Source: Acetatifactor sp. (GTDB taxonomy: Bacteria > Bacillota > Clostridia > Lachnospirales > Lachnospiraceae). Taken from it: a DNA stretch of 32,801 nt. The stretch's first letter is position 1, and each line of letters begins with the position of its first letter. Positions 1 to 6,331 of the stretch are shown in pieces. The notes beneath the pieces were generated by a model. It made no database searches and was not told the origin of the DNA. It worked only from the letters and a program-made list of their open reading frames with translations. Location of the stretch: the NCBI GenBank assembly GCA_024693365.1, contig JAILLF010000056.1, positions 1 through 32,801 of the forward strand. Reading direction: 5' to 3'. A program made the position numbers and the translations under genes.

Positions 1-28
1 ATTATTTTCTTATGCTAAATATAAATTG

Positions 29-56
29 CTAAAACATATTTTACTAAAACATATTT
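29..56. repeat. short tandem repeat in AT-rich flank
   Basis: The 13-base word CTAAAACATATTT occurs at 29-41 and again at 44-56, giving a 15-base period. It lies in AT-rich sequence in which no gene was seen. The role is unknown. It could be a protein-binding repeat or simple slippage. Confidence 0.5.
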
Positions 57-89
57 GAGTAAAATGGGGTGATGAAAAATGTTTATAGG

Positions 90-137
90 TTGTCGGATTT
101 ATATGTATAAATGAGTTGAAACTTGTGAAAAGTTGAA
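90..137 (+). repeat. 48-bp dispersed repeat, copy 1
   Basis: This stretch matches 4161-4209 with two substitutions and one extra base in the second copy. Both copies can be read as the same short coding end, Leu-Ser-Asp-Leu-Tyr-(Val or Ala)-stop, followed by ATGAGTTG and then a conserved non-coding tail. Here the bases before the repeat do not look coding, so only the very end of the presumed gene is left. Confidence 0.75.
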
Positions 138-208
138 TTATGAACGTATTTGTAAGATGAGATACCACGTAAATGTTAAATAAAAGCCAACAAATATGTT
201 AAATGAAC

Positions 209-237
209 TTGCACGTAAATGTAAAATGCGATATAAT
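209..237 (+). promoter_or_regulatory. sigma-A promoter of the AAA ATPase gene
   Basis: A TTGCAC -35 box (209-214) and a TATAAT -10 box (232-237) are separated by 17 bases. The start of transcription would fall near 244, just before the GGAAGG ribosome binding site. This position rules out translation from the ATG at 203 and supports the ATG at 266. Confidence 0.75.
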
Positions 238-265
238 CAAGTGCAAGGAAGGTGATTGGGAAAAC

Positions 266-1549
266 ATGGAAAGAAAATATCGTGATCGAATTACGGATTC
301 TGCGTTAAAACTCAAACTGGAAGCTTTCGGGGCAACGCTTATTGTTGGTCCGAAGGGTTGCGGAAAGACTACTACGGCAAAACATTTTTCTAACAGTTAT
401 ATTGAGTTTCAGGATGAAGACAACCGAGAAAGGTTTCTGTCAGTCGCTGAAAACATGCCTTCAAAGCTTCTGATCGGTGACAAACCGCGACTCTTCGACG
501 AGTGGCAGGATGCCCCCAAAATATGGGGAGCCATCAGAAAGGACGTTGACGATACGGGAAAGAAAGGTCAGTATATTCTGACGGGTTCTTCTTCAAATAA
601 GGTGGAAACGGCACACACTGGTACGCTAAGAATTTCAACGCTTAGGATGTATCCCATGAGTCTGTACGAAAGCGGAGAGTCTTCTGGAAGCATTTCGCTT
701 ATGAAGCTGTTTGGCGGAGGCACCATTGAATGGGAAGAATCCAAACTAAGTATGGACGGACTTATCTATGCGATATGTCGGGGCGGATGGCCGCAGAGCA
801 TTGATGTGGAAAACCGAAAAGCAGCGTTAGCCATCGCGTCAGATCTATTTTATCAAACCTGTCATGCGGACATTTCAAACATTAGCAGGGTAAAAAGAAA
901 TCCTCTGTGGGCTGAACGGATATTAAAATCTTATTCCAGAAACATTTGCACGCTTGCAGAAACGAAGACAATTTTTGGCGACCTGGCATCCACCACGGAA
1001 ATTACAAAGCCGACGTTCTATGAATATTTCCACGATTTGGAGGATCTTTTTATTATTGACGAGCTTCCGGCATGGTGTCCTGCCATTAGGTCGAAGGATT
1101 CCATCAGGGCAAGCAATAAGAGAAATTTGATAGATCCATCCATTGCCGTGGCTGCGCTGGGATTGTCTCCCGAGTATTTCAACACGGACTTCAAGACGCT
1201 GGGATTTCTTTTTGAGTCGCTTTGTATTAGGGACTTAAAGATATATTCTTCCGAAATGAATGGTGAGATTTCTTATTACCATGACAGGTACGGATTAGAG
1301 GCGGACGCGGTTTTGCACTTAAAGGACGGAAGGTATGCTTTGATTGAGTTTAAGCTAGGCAACAAGGAGATCGATTTGGGTGCCAAGCATCTTTGTGAAA
1401 TCGAACGGCTAATTTCCGAGTATAACAAAACCGAAAAGCAGGCTCCGTTAAGACTGCCAGACTTGAAGCTTGTAATCACTGCAACGGAATATGGTTATCG
1501 GCGGGATGACGGCGTTTACGTCATTCCGATTGGGTGCTTGAGAAACTAG
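266..1549 (+). CDS. AAA ATPase with C-terminal DUF4143-type nuclease-like domain
   Basis: The product is a 427-residue cytoplasmic ATP-binding protein. A Walker A motif, GPKGCGKTT, sits near residue 30, followed by a Walker B-like stretch ending LFDEWQ and a sensor-like ILTGSSS. The C-terminal part has the (Y/R)xDxxGLEADAVL and ALIEFKLG signatures of the PD-(D/E)xK-like fold typical of DUF4143 proteins. Such proteins are abundant in gut Clostridia and their role is not settled; they often travel with defence or toxin-antitoxin genes. The ATG at 266 is chosen because GGAAGGTGAT lies 6-15 bases ahead of it, whereas the ATG at 203 lies ahead of the promoter boxes. The stop codon shares bases with the stop of an opposite-strand AbiEii relic. 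Confidence 0.85.
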   Translation: MERKYRDRITDSALKLKLEAFGATLIVGPKGCGKTTTAKHFSNSYIEFQDEDNRERFLSVAENMPSKLLIGDKPRLFDEWQDAPKIWGAIRKDVDDTGKKGQYILTGSSSNKVETAHTGTLRISTLRMYPMSLYESGESSGSISLMKLFGGGTIEWEESKLSMDGLIYAICRGGWPQSIDVENRKAALAIASDLFYQTCHADISNISRVKRNPLWAERILKSYSRNICTLAETKTIFGDLASTTEITKPTFYEYFHDLEDLFIIDELPAWCPAIRSKDSIRASNKRNLIDPSIAVAALGLSPEYFNTDFKTLGFLFESLCIRDLKIYSSEMNGEISYYHDRYGLEADAVLHLKDGRYALIEFKLGNKEIDLGAKHLCEIERLISEYNKTEKQAPLRLPDLKLVITATEYGYRRDDGVYVIPIGCLRN

Positions 1550-1752
1550 TGGGATAACGAATAATTGATTTCAATTTTAATCATGTCCAGATTTCCGGCT
1601 GCGTTTACGTAGTTATAATGGAATGCGTCGAGACTGTGGCTGAATCTTGAACCGTCAGAGAGGGCGTAACCTTCCTCCGCCATGTAATCTTTTAGTATGG
1701 AGGTTAATCGTTCTCTTGCCTGCGCGGTTTCTTCTTTTGTAACATTGGGAAT
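1546..1752 (-). pseudogene. AbiEii-like nucleotidyltransferase relic (middle part only)
   Basis: The leftward frame reads IPNVTKEETAQARERL, then LSDGSRFSHSLDAFHYN and ends DMIKIEINYSLSH-stop. The pattern SRFxHSLDxFxxxYxNAxGNxDxIKIEINYS is characteristic of the central part of AbiEii/AbiGii-type nucleotidyltransferases (type IV toxins). The N-terminal GG-T/S and DxD catalytic segments and the C-terminal half are absent, so the fragment cannot be active. It stops exactly where the ATPase gene ends, which suggests that the ATPase segment replaced the rest of the gene. It is a different AbiEii subfamily from the intact gene at 5155. Confidence 0.7.
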
Positions 1753-1781
1753 GAAAGTGGCAAGAATGATGAAATAAGAAG

Positions 1782-1809
1782 AGCGTCAGTCCTATAAAGG
1801 ATTGACGCT
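1782..1809. terminator. bidirectional stem-loop terminator
   Basis: AGCGTCAGTCCT (1782-1793) pairs with AGGATTGACGCT (1798-1809) over 12 base pairs, with one G-T pair and an ATAA loop. A TCTTTG tract follows on the plus strand and TCTTATTTC on the minus strand. It could end transcription of the leftward gene at 2061-2414. Confidence 0.6.
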
Positions 1810-2060
1810 TCTTTGCATCGGTTTTGTTTGCATTATGATATCTTTCAGGCGAGTTATGGTTGTCGGTGATCCTGACAAATGATATAATGCAGTATAGGTG
1901 CGGATTCAAAGGAATCCGTTTTCGTAGAGCAGTTTTAGCAGTTTGATTTTGATCAGGGTGACTTTGTGACGGAGCGCCATTCGTAAGTTAGTGATCCAAA
2001 AGAGGGCCCGGGTCCATATTATAATTATGAATCCCAGTAACAAAAGAATGAATAACAATG
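1810..2060. other. 251-bp stretch without a recognised gene
   Basis: No ORF with a ribosome binding site and no recognisable repeat or RNA was seen here. It is the 3' side of the leftward gene that ends at 2061, and it ends in the terminator-like stem at 1782-1809. Confidence 0.4.
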
Positions 2061-2414
2061 TCATTCGAAATCACCAAGCCGGATGAGACGATTGAAATCG
2101 TCACAATATCCCTTATAATAGTTGAGCTCCGAACGAAGCATTTCCAAGAGCATGTCACCAAAGTCAGTGTTGAGATACTTGCTGATCTGATTGTAAGAAT
2201 CAATCAGGTAGTCGCGGCTGCTATTCATCAATCCGTGCATGCAGGACTGACCATAAGCTTTGTTGGCGCTGTAGATGGCGATTTCGAGTTGACGCAATTG
2301 GCCTGCCTTAATCAACTTATTCTGCTTTCTGGTACTGATCAGGCTGGTAGTGATGTCGTAAACGTTTTTTGCAGCGACAGAGAAAGATGTAGTTGTGGGG
2401 ATCAAATTATTCAT
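2061..2414 (-). CDS. small unknown helical protein, 117 aa
   Basis: I do not recognise this 117-residue protein. It has no signal peptide, membrane helix or metal-binding motif, and its even spacing of Leu, Ile, Tyr and Asn suggests an alpha-helical cytoplasmic protein. The ATG at 2414 is preceded by TGGAGG at a good distance, which favours this strand over the 147-codon frame on the plus strand. The ATG overlaps the TGA of an upstream open frame in its own leader. A good promoter lies about 190 bases upstream, and a stem-loop terminator lies about 250 bases beyond the stop. It stands alone, divergent from the helix-turn-helix regulator at 2725. Confidence 0.6.
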   Translation of the reverse strand: MNNLIPTTTSFSVAAKNVYDITTSLISTRKQNKLIKAGQLRQLEIAIYSANKAYGQSCMHGLMNSSRDYLIDSYNQISKYLNTDFGDMLLEMLRSELNYYKGYCDDFNRLIRLGDFE

Positions 2415-2597
2415 TGTAATGTACCTCCAGTTGGGATTTGCGCACGATCTAGAGAGTACGTCTGGTCATACTTCTGGCACACGGTGGCAACCATAGAGTA
2501 GTCGTGCGTGACCAGGCGGGAGTGACAGATGTTTCCACCGTTGTGATCACCTCCTTTGAGGGTGGTAACGTGATTTTGAAACGTTTTTTTGTCTACA
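2415..2597 (-). other. long structured leader with a strong Shine-Dalgarno and an open frame lacking a start
   Basis: Between the promoter and the ATG at 2414 lies about 180 bases of leader. It contains AAAGGAGGTGATC, a near-perfect Shine-Dalgarno sequence (minus strand, 2557-2545). One frame stays open from just after the -10 box to a TGA that overlaps the next ATG as ATGA. It ends with QIPTGGTLQ-stop and includes THDYSMVATVCQKYDQTY, but the only ATG is internal, at 2494, and has no ribosome site. Within the RNA, ACGGTGG (minus strand, 2541-2535) can pair with CCACCGT (2487-2481). This could be a leader peptide with a rare start, a decayed gene or an attenuator. Confidence 0.35.
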
Positions 2598-2602
2598 ATG
2601 TC

Positions 2603-2631
2603 ATCTTACTAGACATAAAAAGATAAAGCAA
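2603..2631 (-). promoter_or_regulatory. promoter for the leftward small gene
   Basis: On the minus strand, TTGCTT (2631-2626) and TAAGAT (2608-2603) are 17 bases apart. This places the start of transcription near 2596 and gives the 2061-2414 gene a leader of about 180 bases. Confidence 0.5.
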
Positions 2632-2724
2632 GATGGGCTAAATTGGCTCAAAATCAACAGATTGGACATGAAATTGACATATTAAAAGAGATTGTTGAAC
2701 AAAACGCGGGAGGGATTTGCAAAA

Positions 2725-4026
2725 ATGCCGAGAATTGACAAAAATGAAGATGACTTGAAGTACAAATTGAAAATTATGAAAGCGCTGGGATGGTATTTGG
2801 AGATTAACAAAAAGAAGCATACAAGAACTGATATAGCAAAGCATGCTTCCATGGATAAATCAGTGCTTAGCAGGCTTACAATAGCACCGCAAAATGCTGA
2901 TGAGTTCAATATTCAGAATTTGGAAACTCATAAAAAATTCATAAGCTATCAAACAGCAGAGGATATTTGCAGAGCGATGGACACTACGCTGGAAAACATT
3001 CTCTTTTTGTATCAGTATAAAAACGCGCTAACGGATTCGACAAAAATTGATGAAATAAATCATATTGCATCTTTGTTAAAGCTGGCCAATGAGAAGGAAG
3101 AATATGCTGATCTGGAGAATGAGGAGAAGGTTAAGAAGATCTGCAATCAAATAGCTCCTCCCGGTAAAAATAATCTGATTACGGACGTCAACAATCCGCT
3201 ATTTCAAAAATGGATTGGGAACTATTATTGTTACTTTTCGAGTACTAATTCTGACGAAGCTGGAAGAGCAAGAGGAAGCTGCGCCGTAGATGAAGAGAAT
3301 CCCAAGCTGAAGGGAAAAATGGAATTATTGCCATCTGACTTCATTTTTTGCGGAGAGATGAATATCTCGGGGAACGAAGAAGACAATCTGTGCCACGTTA
3401 ATTTTGAGTTTTTGTCTAATCCTGAGAAGGGAACGGTAAAAGTTTATAACGGAGTATTGTCCTTGTCAAAGAATACAAAAGCGGTATTTGGCGAGCTGTT
3501 TGGATTTGAGCTTGGAGAAAAAACTTATTTTATCACGGAACAACAAGATATTGGAGCAGATCATAATCACGTTCAATTTTGCTGTGCAATGGTGTTGACG
3601 TTCTCTAGTGGAATGAATCATCGACGTCCGTGTTGTGAACGAATGATCATATCCAGTGAGCCAATCAAGGAAAACACCGCGCTTTACGAATATATGAAAG
3701 CGAATTTGCATATGAACGACAACTTTATTCGCATCACGGAATGGGGTTATGAGCAATTGCTTAAAGAGATAGATGAAAGCGACGATCCTGAAATGAAAGC
3801 GATTGCCGCGCATTATTCCAATTTTCAAGAATTGCAAGGAAATACGGTGAAGATCGAGCCTTGCGCATTTATTCCTGAAGACTGGGTATATGTTTTAAAT
3901 AATCTGTCTAAATCACAAAAGATTAAATTCGAGACACTCCTGCGCAATCATTCCATTGCGTCTTGGTATTACAAAACAAAAGGAACAAAGGCCGTTGACC
4001 TATATAGATTGTCAAAGAAATTGTAA
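2725..4026 (+). CDS. helix-turn-helix regulator with large unknown C-terminal domain
   Basis: This is a 433-residue protein. Residues of about 10-75 form an XRE-like helix-turn-helix (TRTDIAKHASMDKSVLSRL, then the ICRAMDTTLENILFLYQY tail helix typical of XRE domains). The rest, about 350 residues, has no motif I recognise. It includes a cysteine pair-rich middle and a beta-rich section that could be a ligand- or effector-binding fold. The start is set at the ATG at 2725, behind GGGAGGG at 2708-2714; an in-frame TTG at 2692 is less likely. It transcribes away from the small gene at 2414, so it could control both directions. No operator was identified. Confidence 0.7.
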   Translation: MPRIDKNEDDLKYKLKIMKALGWYLEINKKKHTRTDIAKHASMDKSVLSRLTIAPQNADEFNIQNLETHKKFISYQTAEDICRAMDTTLENILFLYQYKNALTDSTKIDEINHIASLLKLANEKEEYADLENEEKVKKICNQIAPPGKNNLITDVNNPLFQKWIGNYYCYFSSTNSDEAGRARGSCAVDEENPKLKGKMELLPSDFIFCGEMNISGNEEDNLCHVNFEFLSNPEKGTVKVYNGVLSLSKNTKAVFGELFGFELGEKTYFITEQQDIGADHNHVQFCCAMVLTFSSGMNHRRPCCERMIISSEPIKENTALYEYMKANLHMNDNFIRITEWGYEQLLKEIDESDDPEMKAIAAHYSNFQELQGNTVKIEPCAFIPEDWVYVLNNLSKSQKIKFETLLRNHSIASWYYKTKGTKAVDLYRLSKKL

Positions 4027-4034
4027 AGAAAAAT

Positions 4035-4181
4035 CATCTGCTAAGAAGAGGGCTTATTGACAAGCGATATGAAGAGGTTGAATACTTGTTTTTCTCCTTA
4101 TCAGGGTATTCAAAATGGGTAAGGGAACATGCGGAAGCTGGGAAAGTCCTGTTGCTTGGATTGTCGGATTTATATGCATAA
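4035..4181 (+). pseudogene. C-terminal remnant of a second ATPase family (ATPase_2/DUF234-like)
   Basis: The frame reads LLRRGLIDKRYEEVEYLFFS, then GYSKWVREHAEAGKVLLLGL and ends SDLYA-stop. The pattern xxLFSxxGYxxxxxxxAxxxxVxLxxLxDLY resembles the extreme C-terminus of archaeal-type ATPases common in gut Firmicutes. No start codon or Walker motif is present, so only about 50 codons survive. It begins directly behind the regulator gene. The last six codons and the sequence after the stop form the second copy of the 48-bp repeat found at 90. Confidence 0.5.
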
Positions 4182-4209
4182 ATGAGTTGCAACTTGTGGA
4201 AAAGTTGAA
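4161..4209 (+). repeat. 48-bp dispersed repeat, copy 2
   Basis: This is the second copy of the sequence at 90-137, with about 46 of 49 positions the same. It spans the stop codon of the ATPase remnant and about 28 bases beyond it. The two copies bracket the ATPase, the AbiEii relic, the small gene and the regulator. Confidence 0.75.
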
Positions 4210-4219
4210 CCCAATACAA

Positions 4220-4254
4220 AAAGCTCCATTCTGGGATTGGCAGGATGGGGCTTT
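4220..4254. terminator. bidirectional terminator upstream of the AbiE-like operon
   Basis: AAAGCTCCATTCTG (4220-4233) pairs fully with CAGGATGGGGCTTT (4241-4254) over 14 base pairs, including two G-T pairs, around a 7-base loop. GTTT follows on the plus strand and TTTTTG on the minus strand. It probably ended the ATPase gene now reduced to a remnant, and it insulates the toxin-antitoxin operon. Confidence 0.65.
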
Positions 4255-4303
4255 GTTTATGTGAAACAAGCCGTAAGCAGATAATTTGAGATTTGTTACA
4301 GTT

Positions 4304-4344
4304 CACGATTTCGGCAGAAAAATATAATTACTGCCAAAATCGTG
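4304..4344. promoter_or_regulatory. operator 1 of the AbiE-like operon
   Basis: CACGATTTCGGCAG (4304-4317) and CTGCCAAAATCGTG (4331-4344) form an inverted repeat with 13 of 14 positions matching and a 13-base spacer. It abuts the -35 box. The matching second operator lies 73 bases downstream, or about seven helical turns. Characterised AbiEi antitoxins bind paired inverted repeats and repress cooperatively, which fits this layout. Confidence 0.75.
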
Positions 4345-4373
4345 TTGACAATGCCAGATGACGGAGGTATAAT
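4345..4373 (+). promoter_or_regulatory. consensus sigma-A promoter of the AbiE-like operon
   Basis: A perfect TTGACA (4345-4350) and a perfect TATAAT (4368-4373) lie 17 bases apart. Transcription would begin near 4380, inside operator 2. Such a strong promoter held between two operators is typical of a tightly self-repressed toxin-antitoxin operon. Confidence 0.9.
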
Positions 4374-4376
4374 GAT

Positions 4377-4417
4377 CACGAAATCGGCAGTAAATGAAAT
4401 AAACTGCCGAAATAGTG
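4377..4417. promoter_or_regulatory. operator 2 of the AbiE-like operon
   Basis: CACGAAATCGGCAG (4377-4390) and CTGCCGAAATAGTG (4404-4417) form an inverted repeat with the same 14-13-14 geometry as operator 1. The inner half-sites TCGGCAG and CTGCCGA are the best conserved part. It covers the expected transcription start and ends 19 bases before the first ATG. Confidence 0.75.
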
Positions 4418-4436
4418 AAGGGCGGAGGAGAGTGCC

Positions 4437-5180
4437 ATGACCTTTGATCAATTGAATTCCATGGAAAAGTTTACGCGCAATGATTTTTATGATGCATATA
4501 AAGAAAAGAATGGGACAAAGACGGAGGATGCGTTGGATTACGCGTTAAGAAAGGCAGTGGAAGATGGTTCGATTGTTCGGCTTGGTAGAAATCAGTACTC
4601 ATGTATGAAGTCGAAGCGTCCATACGTGCATACGTATTCTTCAGAAGCAAATCGCGTGGCGCAAGAGATTCAAAAGGAGTATCCGGCCATTGACTTTCGT
4701 ATCTTTGAATTAACGCAACTGAATCCATTTGTAAATCATTTGTTTGCGCATAATTCGATTTTTGTTTCCGTGGAAAATGAAGCGGTGGAATATGTTTTTG
4801 ACACTCTTCACGTTGATTATCCCGGGAGAGTTATGTTGAAGCCTAAGGCGGAAGAGTATTTCCGCTATCGGGTTGATGATCAGATTGTGATTACGAGGCT
4901 GCCATCCGAATCGCCCAAGGGAACAGACGTGCCTTGGCACTGTAGGCTTGAAAAGATGCTTGTAGACGTAAAGGTTGATAGGCTATTGTCACAGATCGTT
5001 TCTCCAAGTGAGTATGATTTGATATATGAGGAAGCCTTTGAGCGTTATCTGGTGGACATAAATGCCATGTATAGGTATGCCAGAAGAAAGGGTGCAGTGG
5101 AGCGATTAATAACATACGTAAATGAGTTCCAAAAACTAAGAGCGAGGGAAAAGGATGATTACAAGGGAAAATTACAGTGA
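4437..5180 (+). CDS. AbiEi-like antitoxin and operon repressor
   Basis: The product is 247 residues long. The first 60 residues or so form a winged-helix-like region (FTRNDFYDAYKEKNG ... ALRKAVEDGSIVRLGRNQYS), followed by a larger alpha/beta domain, as in DUF6577/AbiEi-type antitoxins. The predicted job is to repress its own operon and to counter the nucleotidyltransferase encoded next. The ATG at 4437 is preceded by GGCGGAGGAGAG. The gene overlaps the toxin gene by 26 bases, which implies translational coupling. Its identity rests on the partner gene and the operators more than on a single diagnostic motif. Confidence 0.75.
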   Translation: MTFDQLNSMEKFTRNDFYDAYKEKNGTKTEDALDYALRKAVEDGSIVRLGRNQYSCMKSKRPYVHTYSSEANRVAQEIQKEYPAIDFRIFELTQLNPFVNHLFAHNSIFVSVENEAVEYVFDTLHVDYPGRVMLKPKAEEYFRYRVDDQIVITRLPSESPKGTDVPWHCRLEKMLVDVKVDRLLSQIVSPSEYDLIYEEAFERYLVDINAMYRYARRKGAVERLITYVNEFQKLRAREKDDYKGKLQ

Positions 5181-6231
5181 AGAACACGTACGACAACTTC
5201 AAAACGACAGTCATCGCGATCCGGGTTTAATTGAGCGCACGTTATTTGCGTTTGGTCTGTTGGAGGCGCTGGTGAAAGTTGGACTTCCGTTTACGTTTAA
5301 GGGAGGCACAAGTCTAATGCTTTTGCTTCCGCACCCCTTGCGTTTGTCTACGGACATAGACATTGTTGTTGAACCTGGAACGGACATAGATGAATACATA
5401 GAGAAAGCTAAAGTTATATTTCCGTTTATCGATTGCATGGAGCAGAAGCGTAAGAAAAATGGGAGCATTGAGAAGAGACATTTTAAGTTTGTTTACGAAT
5501 CCCGTATCAATACGCAGGAAACATTATTTATTCTATTGGATGTGCTATTTGAAGAAAACCACTATAAAAAGCTTACGAAAAGAGAGATAAAGAATGATAT
5601 TTTGCTTACGGAAGGAGATGATTTATGGGTGACGCTGCCTTCTGTTGATTGTATTCTTGGTGACAAACTGACTGCGTTTGCACCTCATACAACGGGTATT
5701 CGATTTGGCGAAAAGAACTTGGAGGTCATGAAGCAGTTTTTTGACGTCAGCACTCTAGTAGATGAACTTTCGGATTTTTATTGCGTTTTAAATACATACA
5801 GGCAGATTTGCAAAACGGAAATATCTTATCGGGATATTGCGTGCACTCCGCAAGATGCATTAATAGATACAATTTCTGCGGCGCTTTGTATCGCTACGAA
5901 AGGAAGAGTATTGGCAGAAGATTATCCCAATTACTTAGATGGGGCAAGAAGGGTGACGAATCACGTCTATGCAAAAGGCTTTGGCATGGAGCAGGCATCG
6001 AGGTTGGCGCCCAAGGTAATATATTTAGCGACGTGTTTGTTGACGGAAACGCCTTATGAAAGGGTAGAAAATGTCACTTTATTTGCGCAAGAGACTTTGA
6101 CGCAAAATGATTTTCTGAAGTTAAAGGGGTTGAGAAAAATAGATCCTGTAGGATATGGATATGCGGTTAAGGCAGATAGGTTGATGAAAGAGTACCGGAT
6201 GAGGCATGGGGAGACGGTATGTTTCGTGTAA
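5155..6231 (+). CDS. AbiEii-like nucleotidyltransferase toxin
   Basis: This 358-residue protein belongs to the DNA polymerase beta-type nucleotidyltransferases used as type IV toxins. Motif 1 reads KGGTSLM around residues 49-54, and the metal-binding DxD lies in RLSTDIDIVV (Asp67 and Asp69). The long C-terminal helical part fits the family length. Characterised members transfer nucleotides to targets such as tRNA acceptor ends and give abortive infection or growth arrest; the target of this one is unknown. The ATG at 5155 has AGGGAAAAGG just upstream, inside the antitoxin gene. All residues expected for activity appear present, unlike the relic at 1546. Confidence 0.85.
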   Translation: MITRENYSEEHVRQLQNDSHRDPGLIERTLFAFGLLEALVKVGLPFTFKGGTSLMLLLPHPLRLSTDIDIVVEPGTDIDEYIEKAKVIFPFIDCMEQKRKKNGSIEKRHFKFVYESRINTQETLFILLDVLFEENHYKKLTKREIKNDILLTEGDDLWVTLPSVDCILGDKLTAFAPHTTGIRFGEKNLEVMKQFFDVSTLVDELSDFYCVLNTYRQICKTEISYRDIACTPQDALIDTISAALCIATKGRVLAEDYPNYLDGARRVTNHVYAKGFGMEQASRLAPKVIYLATCLLTETPYERVENVTLFAQETLTQNDFLKLKGLRKIDPVGYGYAVKADRLMKEYRMRHGETVCFV

Positions 6232-6257
6232 TGCGAGGATTGGGCGGGGCTGGATTC

Positions 6258-6286
6258 TTGACTCCATACCCCCAAAATGGTAACAT
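6258..6286 (+). promoter_or_regulatory. promoter of the metallo-hydrolase gene
   Basis: TTGACT (6258-6263) and TAACAT (6281-6286) lie 17 bases apart in the gap between the toxin gene and the metallo-hydrolase gene. This suggests the hydrolase can be expressed separately from the toxin-antitoxin pair. Confidence 0.5.
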
Positions 6287-6331
6287 CAAACTAGTGGTTT
6301 TTAAAAGCGGGACATTAGGAGAATCGTACGA

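Noticed and set aside
203..265. Earlier ATG start for the AAA ATPase
   Set aside because: It lies ahead of the -35 and -10 boxes of the gene's promoter and has no ribosome site, while ATG 266 has one.
2058..2501. 147-codon open frame on the plus strand
   Set aside because: It has no ribosome binding site and covers a minus-strand gene that has TGGAGG before its ATG and its own promoter.
2541..2557. Plus-strand TGATCACCTCCTTT resembling the 3' end of 16S rRNA
   Set aside because: No other 16S sequence surrounds it; it is the complement of a strong Shine-Dalgarno on the minus strand.
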